Origin: Coprobacter tertius
GTDB taxonomy: Bacteria > Bacteroidota > Bacteroidia > Bacteroidales > Coprobacteraceae
Assembly (NCBI RefSeq): GCF_024330105.1
Contig: NZ_JANDHW010000004.1
Coordinates: 240,795 to 304,794 of the forward strand
Reading direction: 5' to 3'
Length of the DNA: 64,000 nucleotides
Positions 8,865 to 17,770 of this stretch are shown here, one piece after another. Within the stretch, counting starts at the first letter, position 1, and the number at the start of each line of letters is the position of its first letter. The notes beneath the pieces are model-generated. The model was given only the letters and a program-made list of their open reading frames with translations, ran no database searches and was not told the origin of the DNA. Position numbers and translations under genes: made by a program.

Positions 8865-9981
8865 TTATACTTGTTCTCCACCGAATTCCATCAGGTATGC
8901 TTTAATGAAGTCATCGATATTCCCGTCCATCACGCTTTGTACGTTAGAAGTCTGATAATTGGTACGGTGATCTTTCACGCGGCGGTCATCGAAAACGTAG
9001 CTACGAATTTGCGATCCCCACTCGATTTTTTTCTTTCCGGCCTCTACCTTCTGCTGTTCTTCCATTCGTTTTCGCAATTCCATTTCATACAACTGCGATT
9101 TTAATAAACGCATGGCATTTTCGCGGTTATCGAGCTGCGAACGGGTTTCGGTATTTTCGATAAGAATTTCCCGAGTTTCCCCGGTATCGGGATCTTTATA
9201 ATTATAACGCAAACGTACACCGGTCTCCACTTTATTTACATTCTGTCCTCCTGCACCTCCCGAGCGGAATGTATCCCAGGTAACATCGGCCGGGTTGATA
9301 TGAATCTCGATAGAATCATCGACCAAAGGCACAACAAAAACCGAGGTAAACGAGGTCATACGTTTTCCCTGCGCATTGAAGGGAGATACCCGTACCAGAC
9401 GATGCACACCATTTTCCGATTTTAGATATCCGTAAGCGTAATCGCCCTCGATCTGTATCGTGACACTTTTGATTCCCGCTTCATCTCCTTCGAGAAGATT
9501 GGTAACGGTAACCTTATATTTATGGTCTTCGGCCCAACGTATATACATACGCATCAGCATCGATGCCCAATCCTGGCTTTCGGTACCTCCGGCTCCGGAA
9601 TTTATCTTAAGTACGGCTCCCAATTTATCTTCCTCACGACGCAGCATATTACGCAGTTCGAGATCTTCGATAATCTCTTTGGTTTTTGCATATACCTGGT
9701 CGAGTTCTTCTTCGGTAATCACCTCCTCTTTAACAAAATCGAAAGCCAGTTCTAATTCTTCTACTGCCTTATCGGCTTCATTATATCCTTCAACCCAAAA
9801 TTTCAGACCCTTGATCTTCCGCATCTGCGCTTCCGCCTTTTTCTGGTCGTTCCAGAAGTCGGGAACATGAGTACGCAGTTCTTCTTCTTCGATTTGTATC
9901 AGTTTCTCATCGATGTCAAAGATACCTCCTCAACGCCAACTTGCGTTCTTCAAGCTCTTTTAATTGTTCTACTGTAATCAT
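8865..9981 (-). CDS. prfB: Peptide chain release factor 2, with programmed +1 frameshift
   Basis: RF2 recognises UGA and UAA and triggers peptide release. The zero frame starts at ATG 9981, encodes 21 residues (MITVEQLKELEERKLALRRYL) and meets an in-frame TGA at 9918-9916. A +1 shift continues as DIDEKLIQIEEE and runs to TAA at 8865, giving 371 aa in total. The body contains the stop-codon-reading SPF tripeptide (VRVSPFNAQGKR) and the catalytic GGQ loop (SGGAGGQNVNKV). A caller that ignores the shift would begin at 9824 and lose 52 residues. It is followed after 2 bases by argB. Confidence 0.96.
9915..9930 (-). promoter_or_regulatory. prfB +1 recoding site
   Basis: Read on the minus strand: AGGAGG (9930-9925), TAT, then slippery CTT followed by TGA and C. 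The Shine-Dalgarno-like AGGAGG is three bases before CTT, as in the E. coli prfB signal (AGGGGG TAT CTT TGA C). RF2 scarcity at the UGA favours the shift, giving autoregulation. Confidence 0.95.
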
Positions 9982-10023
9982 ATTGTTCCGTTATTAATTT
10001 TTTAAATGCGCTGCGAAGATAAT

Positions 10024-10064
10024 AAAAAAAGTCTGCCGTTCGTACACCAAGACTTGCGACAGAC
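10024..10064 (-). terminator. Terminator after the acyl-CoA ligase
   Basis: GTCTGCCG (10031-10038) pairs with CGACAGAC (10057-10064) with one G-U. On the minus strand it is followed directly by seven T (10030-10024). Confidence 0.7.
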
Positions 10065-10091
10065 CTTATATATTCTGTTTTTGACTAAAAA

Positions 10092-11897
10092 TCACACATA
10101 CATCGCCTCTATTTCGGCCCGATACATCTTATTTATAATCGGACGCCGTATCTTAAGCGTATTGGTAAGTTCCCCGGCCTCCATACTGAAAGCTCTGGGT
10201 AAAAGCGTAAATTTTTTTATCTGTTCGAAACGGGCAAAATTTTTCTGAAGTTCATTGACCCGCTCCTGTATCAGTTTCTGTATATTCTGATTTTTTATCA
10301 GTTCCTCGAGATTACGATACTGTATTTGTTTTTGCGCCGCATATTCCTTCAATGCTTCAAAAGCCGGGATAATGATTGCAGTCACATATTTCCGCTGATC
10401 TCCGATTACCGCAACCTGATCGATATACTTATCTTCTCCGAGCTTTGTCTCGATAGCCTGAGGAGCAATGTATTTACCATTAGAGGTTTTAAAAAGATCT
10501 TTTATACGTTCGGTAAGTACCAAAGCACCGGTAGAGGAAAGATTACCGGCATCTCCCGTACGAAACCATCCGTCTTGGGTAAAGACCGCTTGTGTTTCGA
10601 GCGGTTTTTTATAATAGCCCTTCATCACCGTCGGGCCTTTTACCAATATTTCGTTGTTCTCCCCTATTTTCACCTGTACTTCGGGCATTACAGTACCTAC
10701 CGTCCCGATTTCGTACCCGACGGTATCGAAACAGGTTACTGTCGCAGTCGTTTCGGTAAGACCGTATCCGTAAACGATATTGATGCCGCAAGTATGCAAA
10801 AATTCGTTGATCGTATCGGATAAAGGAGCCCCGGCCGTCGGGAAAATATTTCCTTTGGGAATACCGATAGCTGCCCGCAGGCGAGTAAACACGACTTTAT
10901 CGAAAAATTTATATTTCAATTCGGTCCATAAAGGCGCTTTACGACCTGTACGCGCATAACTAAGATTACGTTTACGGCCTACCTCGAGAGCCGCCGACAT
11001 CATTACTTTCTGTATTCCTTTGGCCTGCGCGATTTTCTCTTGCACGGCCGTGTAAACTTTCTCCCAAAAACGCGGCACACTGCACATTATGGTAGGCTGT
11101 ACTTCCCGTATAGTTTTCTGAATTTCTTTCGGATCGAAATTAATGGCGACCCGTATTCCTGATTCGAGGCAGAAATAAGTCCACGCCCTTTCGAAAACGT
11201 GGGTTAAAGGAAGGAAACACATCGAAAGATCTTTATCGGAAACCATATTGAGTCGATCGATATGTATACGCATTGCCTGCCGGTAATTACCATGAGTAAG
11301 CATCACGCCTTTGGGTTCTCCGGTAGTTCCCGAAGTATAAATAATATTACAGAGATCGCTATCGGTAACTTTACCCGAACGTTCTTCAACAACATCGTCT
11401 CGCTGCGAACGTTCTCCCAAAGCCATCATTTCACTGAAATAAACCGAAGTAGTATCTTCATCGTCTTTTTTTACCTCGGAATCGAGAATAATGAGTTTCT
11501 CGAGTACTGGAAATCTTTTTTGCACCGCACGGGCATTATCATACTGGAACTGCTCCCCAACAAAAAGGAAGCGTATTTCGGCTTCTTTTATAATATACTC
11601 GATCTGTGCTTCGGAACTGGTAGCATATAAAGGAACCATCACAGCTCTATTAGAATAGGCGGCAAAATCGGCAATAAGACCTTCTGGCCGGTTTTGCGTA
11701 TATGTAGCCATATTTTCCTGCTCATTCACGCCCATTTCTACCATCGCTTTGGCTATATTTTTTACCTGAAGGGCAAATGTTTCCCAAGAGGTAGAAATCC
11801 AGTTCTTTGTGTGAGGGTCTTTATGGCGGAATGCTTCACGGTTGCCATACTTCTGTTTCTGGCGACGAATTAAATTTGAGAAGTTTTCAATTATCAT
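10092..11897 (-). CDS. Long-chain fatty acid--CoA ligase
   Basis: AMP-forming acyl-CoA synthetase of the FadD15/long-chain type, 601 aa. Domains: N-terminal AMP-binding domain with P-loop [19 protein letters not shown] (about 185-203), NIVYGYGLTETTATVT near 365, and DGWFRTGDAG plus the hinge LTERIKDLFKTSNGKYIAPQ near 440-480. There is no signal peptide; it is probably cytoplasmic or at the inner membrane, activating fatty acids for phospholipid synthesis or degradation. Monocistronic: it has its own -7 box 23 bases before the ATG and its own terminator. A second, shorter acyl-CoA ligase of a different subfamily lies at 29153-30805. Confidence 0.92.
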   Translation of the reverse strand: MIIENFSNLIRRQKQKYGNREAFRHKDPHTKNWISTSWETFALQVKNIAKAMVEMGVNEQENMATYTQNRPEGLIADFAAYSNRAVMVPLYATSSEAQIEYIIKEAEIRFLFVGEQFQYDNARAVQKRFPVLEKLIILDSEVKKDDEDTTSVYFSEMMALGERSQRDDVVEERSGKVTDSDLCNIIYTSGTTGEPKGVMLTHGNYRQAMRIHIDRLNMVSDKDLSMCFLPLTHVFERAWTYFCLESGIRVAINFDPKEIQKTIREVQPTIMCSVPRFWEKVYTAVQEKIAQAKGIQKVMMSAALEVGRKRNLSYARTGRKAPLWTELKYKFFDKVVFTRLRAAIGIPKGNIFPTAGAPLSDTINEFLHTCGINIVYGYGLTETTATVTCFDTVGYEIGTVGTVMPEVQVKIGENNEILVKGPTVMKGYYKKPLETQAVFTQDGWFRTGDAGNLSSTGALVLTERIKDLFKTSNGKYIAPQAIETKLGEDKYIDQVAVIGDQRKYVTAIIIPAFEALKEYAAQKQIQYRNLEELIKNQNIQKLIQERVNELQKNFARFEQIKKFTLLPRAFSMEAGELTNTLKIRRPIINKMYRAEIEAMYV

Positions 11898-11919
11898 AAA
11901 ATCGATATAAAATCTGCGG

Positions 11920-11927
11920 CAAAGTTA
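11920..11927 (-). promoter_or_regulatory. Predicted -7 box for the long-chain acyl-CoA ligase
   Basis: TAACTTTG on the minus strand, 23 bases before the ATG at 11897. Confidence 0.5.
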
Positions 11928-12018
11928 ATCAATAAAACCAATCAAAGTCGATTTTAAAGATATTTTAGTCTCGATAAATCCTTTTCAGTTATTTATTATA
12001 TCCGAAAAGTACCTATAT

Positions 12019-12915
12019 TTAACAATAGCGAGCCATTGTTTGTTCTAACATTTCTTTTATTCGCAGGCGTAAATTTTCGGGTGAAACGACCTCTAACCGG
12101 TATCCGAAGGAAAGAATTTCCTGGCAAAAATCGTAAGTAGGTTTCAACCGGTAACGGAATAGCGTATAGTTTTCTCTCTGCTCGACTTCTTCCTGAGAAT
12201 GATGTAACGGCAAATCCCTGAGATAGTTATCTTGTCCGTCATAGGCCTTGACCAAAATGGTTACGGGATGACTTTCATCCTGCACGATACCGAAATAATC
12301 GTACATATAAGCCGCTGGAGAAAAACCAGCCGGGAAAACAAAACGCTTTCCGATAGCGGTAAGGGCAATCATCCGGTCGAGTGCATATACACGTAAACCT
12401 TCGTAACGCGGAGTACGTGCGATAAGATACCATCTTTGTTTAAAAATTTTAAGGAAATAAGGCTCTATTTCATATTCCGACGGAACTGAACGGTTATACC
12501 CACGGTAAGTCAGCCGCAATACCTGATTATCGCGAATCGCTTCGATGAGAGGAGCCAGAAACCGTTGCCCTGAAGGGATATTTTCGAAAATAATGCGGTC
12601 ACGCACTCTATGGCTCTCGTTTATCAGATCGCTCACCGCAAACGTATTCAACAACCAATTACGCACTCCTCCTTTTGTAAACTCGTCTGCGTCTTCGATA
12701 TAATATTCGTACGTACTTTTATCGCAGTTGATATTAATATCGAATAGATCTTGTATCGCTTCCCGGTGATTATGAAATGTACGCAAGGGGATCTCTTTTC
12801 CTTCGGAATAATCGGTTTCGATCCACTTTGCATTTATTTCCTTTAAGGTAAGACGACGGTTTCGGTAAATCGTATTTACCAACCAGATATAACGGTTAAA
12901 CAAGTTCTTCGCCAT
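12019..12915 (-). CDS. WYL-domain transcriptional regulator
   Basis: 298 aa protein with an N-terminal helical, DNA-binding-like region (residues about 1-80: RYIWLVNTIYRNRRLTLKEI) and a WYL domain from about 125 onward (LIEAIRDNQVLRLTYRGYNR, then the core QRWYLIARTPRYEGLRVYAL). The C-terminal WCX-like extension ends in LRLRIKEMLEQTM. WYL domains bind nucleic acid or small ligands and occur in DNA-damage and defence regulation, but nothing here points to a defence locus. It sits alone between an acyl-CoA ligase and a GH127 gene; its target is unknown. Confidence 0.85.
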   Translation of the reverse strand: MAKNLFNRYIWLVNTIYRNRRLTLKEINAKWIETDYSEGKEIPLRTFHNHREAIQDLFDININCDKSTYEYYIEDADEFTKGGVRNWLLNTFAVSDLINESHRVRDRIIFENIPSGQRFLAPLIEAIRDNQVLRLTYRGYNRSVPSEYEIEPYFLKIFKQRWYLIARTPRYEGLRVYALDRMIALTAIGKRFVFPAGFSPAAYMYDYFGIVQDESHPVTILVKAYDGQDNYLRDLPLHHSQEEVEQRENYTLFRYRLKPTYDFCQEILSFGYRLEVVSPENLRLRIKEMLEQTMARYC

Positions 12916-12944
12916 CGTGATAAAAAATTATTTATAACTTACGA

Positions 12945-12952
12945 CAAAAGTA
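12945..12952 (-). promoter_or_regulatory. Predicted -7 box for the WYL regulator
   Basis: TACTTTTG on the minus strand, 30 bases before the ATG at 12915. Confidence 0.45.
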
Positions 12953-13035
12953 AATATAAAACACCCCGTAACCGACAATTAAAGAAACTTTTTTAAAACC
13001 TTCTTATTTATATCACATATCGCGTTCGGATAAAA

Positions 13036-13074
13036 CAAACGACCGGGAATCAGAACTGTAATCCCAGCCGTTTG
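13036..13074 (-). terminator. Probable terminator after the GH127 gene
   Basis: CAAACG (13036-13041) / CGTTTG (13069-13074) and GGGA (13045-13048) / TCCC (13062-13065), separated by a 3/3 internal loop. A short TTTTA follows on the minus strand. Weaker than the other terminators. Confidence 0.45.
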
Positions 13075-13099
13075 CATTCGTTATATAAAATCGGTTTAC

Positions 13100-15502
13100 T
13101 TACTCGACCGTGCGTATCTTGCATCCGAAAATTCCGCCGGCTATATTCCCCGGAAAAGCTTCGATCTTAACGGTTACTTTGTTTTTACCCGAGGTTATTT
13201 GACGGGGTATCGTATAAACACGATCCATTAATACATCGTATGTCTCGGTACGCAAAGTTTCTTTAGAAATCAACTGATTATCTATGTAAATACCGAAATG
13301 ACGGTTACCTCCGTCGGTGCTGTGATATGTCAGCACCAATTCCTGCAGTTTCTCGGGATCGACATTCATCGTATAGGAAAACCATCCGTCGAAGGCATCG
13401 CGCCATCCCGTGCTTCGGTCTGTACGGGTATTGCACCCCTGTAAATCATGTTTATTTTCAGAAATCTCATTCCCGATAATCACTTCGTCTATAAGTCTCA
13501 ATTCATCATACAAACCGGCTTTTATCGTTTTTCCATCGAAAGGAAGCCATACTTTCATTTCTCCGGCTCCCCGGTATGCTCTTGCATAATACGGGATAAG
13601 GTAAAGATATGAATCGGATTCGGTTACATTTTTCCGATCAGATGAAATATCGTATTTTTTTCCTGTCGCTTTGATCTTATAGATCCCCTTCAGCGGGTCG
13701 GATGATTCTCTAACTTCGAAAACAGCATCGAGCGGTAACGACAGATTAAATACTTCTCCTCTGTTATCGGCGAATTCGGCACAATAAACCAATGGCCCCC
13801 TCTCGACAGCGACTGCCCCCCTATTGTCTTTTACCGCTTTATGAGAAAGAACTTCCCGTACTTCCATCGGGATGGATATACTTATTTTATCTCCTTTTTT
13901 CCAACGACGTTTCAATACCGCATATCCTTTTTCGGCGGCAAACGAATAGGGAACCCCATTGATGCTTATCTTCACCTCTTTTTGTTTATCCTCGGTATAT
14001 CTATACAGATCGGAGGGAACGGCTTGATTCTGCGCCCACCCCGGAATACGTATTTTCAAATCGAATTTACCGGTTTGCAATGCATCGACCGTTATATCGA
14101 CCTCCCCTTTCCAGGGATAGTCGGTTTTTTGTATTAATCTTACATTTTTTCCGTTAAAATCGATATCGCTGGTATTCCCAATAAAAAGATTGGCATATAT
14201 AGCATTTTTATCAGTCGCATATACATAACCCGGCACAGCAGGAATAAACCGGGAGAGGTTGGTAGGACAACACGAACAATCGAACCACAAACTTCTTTCC
14301 TGTCCTTTTCTACCCGCTTCAAGAACATTGGGATAAAAAAACTTATCACCGCTTACCGATATACCGCTCAACACCGTATTATAGAGGGAACGTTCCAATA
14401 CATCGATATATTTCGATTCTCCGTGCAACCTAAACATACGTAAATTGAACATACAGTTTGCGATCGAAGCGCAAGTCTCACAATAAGCAGATGCGTTAGG
14501 CAGTTCAAAATTTTTTCCGAAAGCCTCATTTCTGGGCAAAGCTCCCAAACCACCTGTAATATACATTTTTTTACCGACTATATTGCTCCAGATCGAATCG
14601 ATAGCTTCATGGTATTCTTCGTCGTGCATATACATGGCAATATCGGCCATTCCGGAATAAAGATATAAGGCCCTGACAGCATGTCCTTCCGCTTCTCTCT
14701 GCTCTCTCACCGGCAAATGATCTTGCCAATATTTACCGTTTTCCCTGAGATCTTCTGAAAATTTATCGAACTTTCTTTTACCCCTGCTTTCCAGAAAAAA
14801 ACGCGATTGTTTCAGATATTTTTCATCCCCTGTAGCTTCATATAATCTAACGAGAGCCATCTCGATCACTTCATGTCCCGGCGCCATAACAATACCGTTT
14901 TCATGAAAAGTATTACAGACCAGATCGGCATTTTTTATAGCGACATCGAGTAGTTTTCGTTTTCCGGTCGCATAATAATAAGCGATAGCCGCCTCGTAAA
15001 GTTCACCGGCGTTAAAGGTCTCATGGCTGACATTCCAATCCAACTCCCACCGTTCTTTTCCCACCCAAGGGTGCAAGGGATTATTAATGGTACGATTGGT
15101 AAACAAATATCCGTCGGGTTCTTGTGCCGAAGCGATAATCGTAATTACACTGTCGATATATGCCTCGAGCGACGCATCTTTTTTCACCGACAATAAATAA
15201 GAGGCTCCTTCGATAATTTTATATACCTCAGCATCATCGAAAGGAAACATCGACTGGTACTTGCCTTTTTTCAAACCGCCAGCAATCGCAAAATTATCGA
15301 TATAACCCGCTTTCTCACTTCGTAAAAAAGCATACGGTATCGTTTTACACCGGATCGTATCGATACGCGGTTTCCAGAAATTATCGTTAAAATGTACGGC
15401 AGTGAACGGTACGGTACGAATGGGTGCTCTCCCTTTTCCGCTGACTTCCGAAAAAACGGAAATCGCCATTATCAAGACCAAAAGAAGAATAATTTTTTTC
15501 AT
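13100..15502 (-). CDS. Glycoside hydrolase family 127 (beta-L-arabinofuranosidase-like)
   Basis: 800 aa exported protein with a signal peptide at about residues 1-22. The body is the DUF1680/GH127 fold: VPFTAVHFNDNFWKPRID, then FPFDDAEVYKIIEGAS. The cysteine and acid residues expected for the thiolate-zinc mechanism known from Bifidobacterium HypBA1 are visible in SAYCETCASIANCMFNLRMF and in FDCSCCPTNLSRF. A C-terminal beta-sandwich extension (after about 660) follows. It probably cleaves arabinofuranosyl residues from plant glycans, but GH127 members vary in specificity. No SusC/SusD pair lies nearby, so it is not in a visible polysaccharide utilisation locus. Confidence 0.88.
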   Translation of the reverse strand: MKKIILLLVLIMAISVFSEVSGKGRAPIRTVPFTAVHFNDNFWKPRIDTIRCKTIPYAFLRSEKAGYIDNFAIAGGLKKGKYQSMFPFDDAEVYKIIEGASYLLSVKKDASLEAYIDSVITIIASAQEPDGYLFTNRTINNPLHPWVGKERWELDWNVSHETFNAGELYEAAIAYYYATGKRKLLDVAIKNADLVCNTFHENGIVMAPGHEVIEMALVRLYEATGDEKYLKQSRFFLESRGKRKFDKFSEDLRENGKYWQDHLPVREQREAEGHAVRALYLYSGMADIAMYMHDEEYHEAIDSIWSNIVGKKMYITGGLGALPRNEAFGKNFELPNASAYCETCASIANCMFNLRMFRLHGESKYIDVLERSLYNTVLSGISVSGDKFFYPNVLEAGRKGQERSLWFDCSCCPTNLSRFIPAVPGYVYATDKNAIYANLFIGNTSDIDFNGKNVRLIQKTDYPWKGEVDITVDALQTGKFDLKIRIPGWAQNQAVPSDLYRYTEDKQKEVKISINGVPYSFAAEKGYAVLKRRWKKGDKISISIPMEVREVLSHKAVKDNRGAVAVERGPLVYCAEFADNRGEVFNLSLPLDAVFEVRESSDPLKGIYKIKATGKKYDISSDRKNVTESDSYLYLIPYYARAYRGAGEMKVWLPFDGKTIKAGLYDELRLIDEVIIGNEISENKHDLQGCNTRTDRSTGWRDAFDGWFSYTMNVDPEKLQELVLTYHSTDGGNRHFGIYIDNQLISKETLRTETYDVLMDRVYTIPRQITSGKNKVTVKIEAFPGNIAGGIFGCKIRTVE

Positions 15503-15630
15503 TTTTACGACCGATATTTAAAATTAAAGCATTGTGAATCCTTTTCTGTTTACTCCTGGAAACAATCTTTTACCATTCCTCCTTAACAAATCTTCATATA
15601 ATCTTAGGCATATATGCGACTAACTATGTA

Positions 15631-15638
15631 CAAAAATA
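15631..15638 (-). promoter_or_regulatory. Predicted -7 box for the GH127 gene
   Basis: TATTTTTG on the minus strand; implies a leader of about 120 bases before the ATG at 15502. Confidence 0.4.
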
Positions 15639-15733
15639 TATCAATTATAAATGCTGGTACGGACTGGTATGTATGTTTTTAAACATATATCGGGCGAAAA
15701 CTAACCTTATTCGATTATTCCGTTTTTATTTTT

Positions 15734-15741
15734 TAACTTTG
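15734..15741 (+). promoter_or_regulatory. Predicted -7 box for the ArgE-like gene
   Basis: TAACTTTG 23 bases before the ATG at 15765. Confidence 0.5.
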
Positions 15742-15764
15742 CATCAGACAAAAACGTATCCGAT

Positions 15765-16835
15765 ATGAGTACCGACGAACTTTATTATGCATCGATCGAT
15801 CTGTTGAAACAATTAATCGCAATTCCTTCCCCGAGCCGGGAAGAAAAGGACGTCGCCGATGTTATAGAAAAATATTTGAAAAAAAACGGGATGTCTACAT
15901 ACCGGCAAGGTAATAACATCTGGTGTATCGCCGAAAAATACGACGATAAAAAACCGACCCTTCTCCTCAACTCCCATATCGATACGGTAAAACCTGTTTC
16001 GGGTTGGAAACATGACCCTTTTACCCCGATCGAAGAAGACGGCAGAATTTACGGATTAGGCAGTAACGACGCCGGAGCCCCTCTGGTATCGCTATTGCAT
16101 TCATTTTTTTATTTACAAAGCAAAGAACAACCTTATAACCTTATTTTTCTGGCGTCGGCAGAGGAAGAAGTATCGGGCAAAAACGGAATAGAAAGCGTAC
16201 TGGATAAACTACCGCCTGTTACACTTGCCGTTGTAGGAGAGCCGACTGGCATGCAGCCGGCAATCGGAGAGAAAGGTCTGATGGTGCTCGATTGCCGGGT
16301 ATACGGCAAATCGGGCCACGCCGCCCGAAACGAAGGAGACAATGCGATTTATAAAGCGCTAAAGGTAATCGAATCTCTCCGGGATTTTCGTTTTCCGAAA
16401 ACATCCGAAATACTCGGCCCGGTAAAAATGAGCGTTACTATGATTCAAGCCGGTACCCAGCATAATGTAATTCCCGACCGATGCGATTTTGTCGTCGATA
16501 TACGCACAAATGAACTTTACCGGAATGAAGAAGCCTTTGAAATATTACAAAAAAATATCGATTGTGAAATGGCGCCCCGATCATTCCGGCTAAATTCGTC
16601 ACGTATTTCGACAGACCACCCAATCATCGTACGAGCATCGATATTGGGACTGACTCCATTCGGTTCTCCTACTCTTTCCGATCAGGCTCTCATGCCATTT
16701 TCTTCCGTTAAAATCGGTCCGGGAGACTCCCGACGATCACATACCGCCGACGAATATATCGAAACCGGAGAAATACGGGAAGGTATAGAGCTATATATTA
16801 AATTACTCGATCAACTGAACCTTCCTACCGAATAA
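15765..16835 (+). CDS. M20 family deacylase, ArgE-like (acetylornithine deacetylase type)
   Basis: Zinc-dependent M20 hydrolase of 356 aa. Metal-binding motifs visible: LLLNSHIDTVKP (His and catalytic Asp), GLGSNDAGAP (bridging Asp), and ASAEEEVSGKNG (general base and ligand Glu), followed by VVGEPTGMQPAIGEKG. The dimerisation domain lies between about 170 and 270. The length and the GEPTGM region fit the ArgE/DapE branch. In this phylum the substrate may be N-succinyl- or N-acetyl-ornithine; DapE-like activity cannot be excluded. It is not adjacent to other arg genes except argB 7 kb away. Its 3' end overlaps the convergent GT2 gene by 11 bases. Confidence 0.82.
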   Translation: MSTDELYYASIDLLKQLIAIPSPSREEKDVADVIEKYLKKNGMSTYRQGNNIWCIAEKYDDKKPTLLLNSHIDTVKPVSGWKHDPFTPIEEDGRIYGLGSNDAGAPLVSLLHSFFYLQSKEQPYNLIFLASAEEEVSGKNGIESVLDKLPPVTLAVVGEPTGMQPAIGEKGLMVLDCRVYGKSGHAARNEGDNAIYKALKVIESLRDFRFPKTSEILGPVKMSVTMIQAGTQHNVIPDRCDFVVDIRTNELYRNEEAFEILQKNIDCEMAPRSFRLNSSRISTDHPIIVRASILGLTPFGSPTLSDQALMPFSSVKIGPGDSRRSHTADEYIETGEIREGIELYIKLLDQLNLPTE

Positions 16836-17766
16836 GCCGACGGATAATAATGTCCTGTCCGCGACCTCCTCTACTAACATACCGGTAGAGCATTCGCCAT
16901 ATCTTACGACGGGCTATAGTAGGAGATAAGATTTGCATAAGCGTATCGAACATTCGGTCTCCCTGTTCCCGGTTATTTTCTTTCCTGTAACGGCCAGCCA
17001 AAAACAAACGACGAGCATGGGCCAACGCAGCATACTCTTTTTTTCTGGGGTAATTACTTTCGGCAAGAAGAGTAGCCGTCTTATCTATTGCAGCCTCGTG
17101 ACGAGACATTGAATCGATATAAAAATCACCTGTTATACTATCGGAATGTCTATTGATAATTACCAAAGAAGGACGTTTAAGCCAAACGACTTTACGGGTA
17201 TGCATCAGTAATCGAATTCCCATATTCCAATCTTGCCATGCCTGCAAATCTTCATCCCATCCTCCTATCGCTTTTATCGTATCGGTCCGTGCCACATAGC
17301 ATTGGGTTGAAAACATCGTATGTACGATTTGATCTTCGATTTTTACCGAAAAACAATGACGTTTTTTACGCATCCGGCCATCGGGAAAACGAAGCCAGGC
17401 TGTAAAACCGACTACATCGGCAACCGGATATCTTTCGATCGCATCAGCGATCCGTTGTAACGCATCCGGCACAAGTTCATCATCGGAATCGAAAAACATC
17501 ACCCAAGGTGAGACTGCCTCCTTTAAACCTTTATTTCTCGCTGCATTCGCTCCGGGTTTGAGTTCCTGTAATACATCGATTCTGAAATCGTCTGTACTGT
17601 TCTCTGCCTGCAAACGATAGCATAAACTAAGCGATGCATCATTCGAATTATTATCTACCAGAATAATACGAAACGGACGGTAAGTCTGATTCCGCAACGA
17701 GGCAAACGTTCGTTCGAGATAAGAGACCCGATTATATACAGGAATTATGACGGTAATTAAAGACAT
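16825..17766 (-). CDS. Glycosyltransferase family 2 protein
   Basis: Inverting GT-A glycosyltransferase, 313 aa. The start MSLITVIIPVYNRVSYLERT at ATG 17766 is the typical GT2 beginning. An in-frame ATG at 17823 would extend into the preceding gene and is rejected. The metal/nucleotide motif is FFDSDDELVPDAL near residue 95, with an upstream VDNNSNDAS motif. Last gene of the dut-to-GT2 operon, 4 bases after the previous stop. It ends in an 11-base overlap with the convergent ArgE-like gene. Probably assembles a surface oligosaccharide together with its neighbours. Confidence 0.9.
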   Translation of the reverse strand: MSLITVIIPVYNRVSYLERTFASLRNQTYRPFRIILVDNNSNDASLSLCYRLQAENSTDDFRIDVLQELKPGANAARNKGLKEAVSPWVMFFDSDDELVPDALQRIADAIERYPVADVVGFTAWLRFPDGRMRKKRHCFSVKIEDQIVHTMFSTQCYVARTDTIKAIGGWDEDLQAWQDWNMGIRLLMHTRKVVWLKRPSLVIINRHSDSITGDFYIDSMSRHEAAIDKTATLLAESNYPRKKEYAALAHARRLFLAGRYRKENNREQGDRMFDTLMQILSPTIARRKIWRMLYRYVSRGGRGQDIIIRRLIR

Positions 17767-17770
17767 GGTC

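Noticed and set aside
9824..9981. prfB as a frameshifted pseudogene
   Set aside because: The interruption is the standard programmed +1 recoding site with an intact AGGAGG and CTTTGAC, so the gene is functional.
12019..12915. WYL protein as part of a phage defence island
   Set aside because: WYL regulators can control defence loci, but its neighbours are an acyl-CoA ligase and a GH127 enzyme, with no defence genes.
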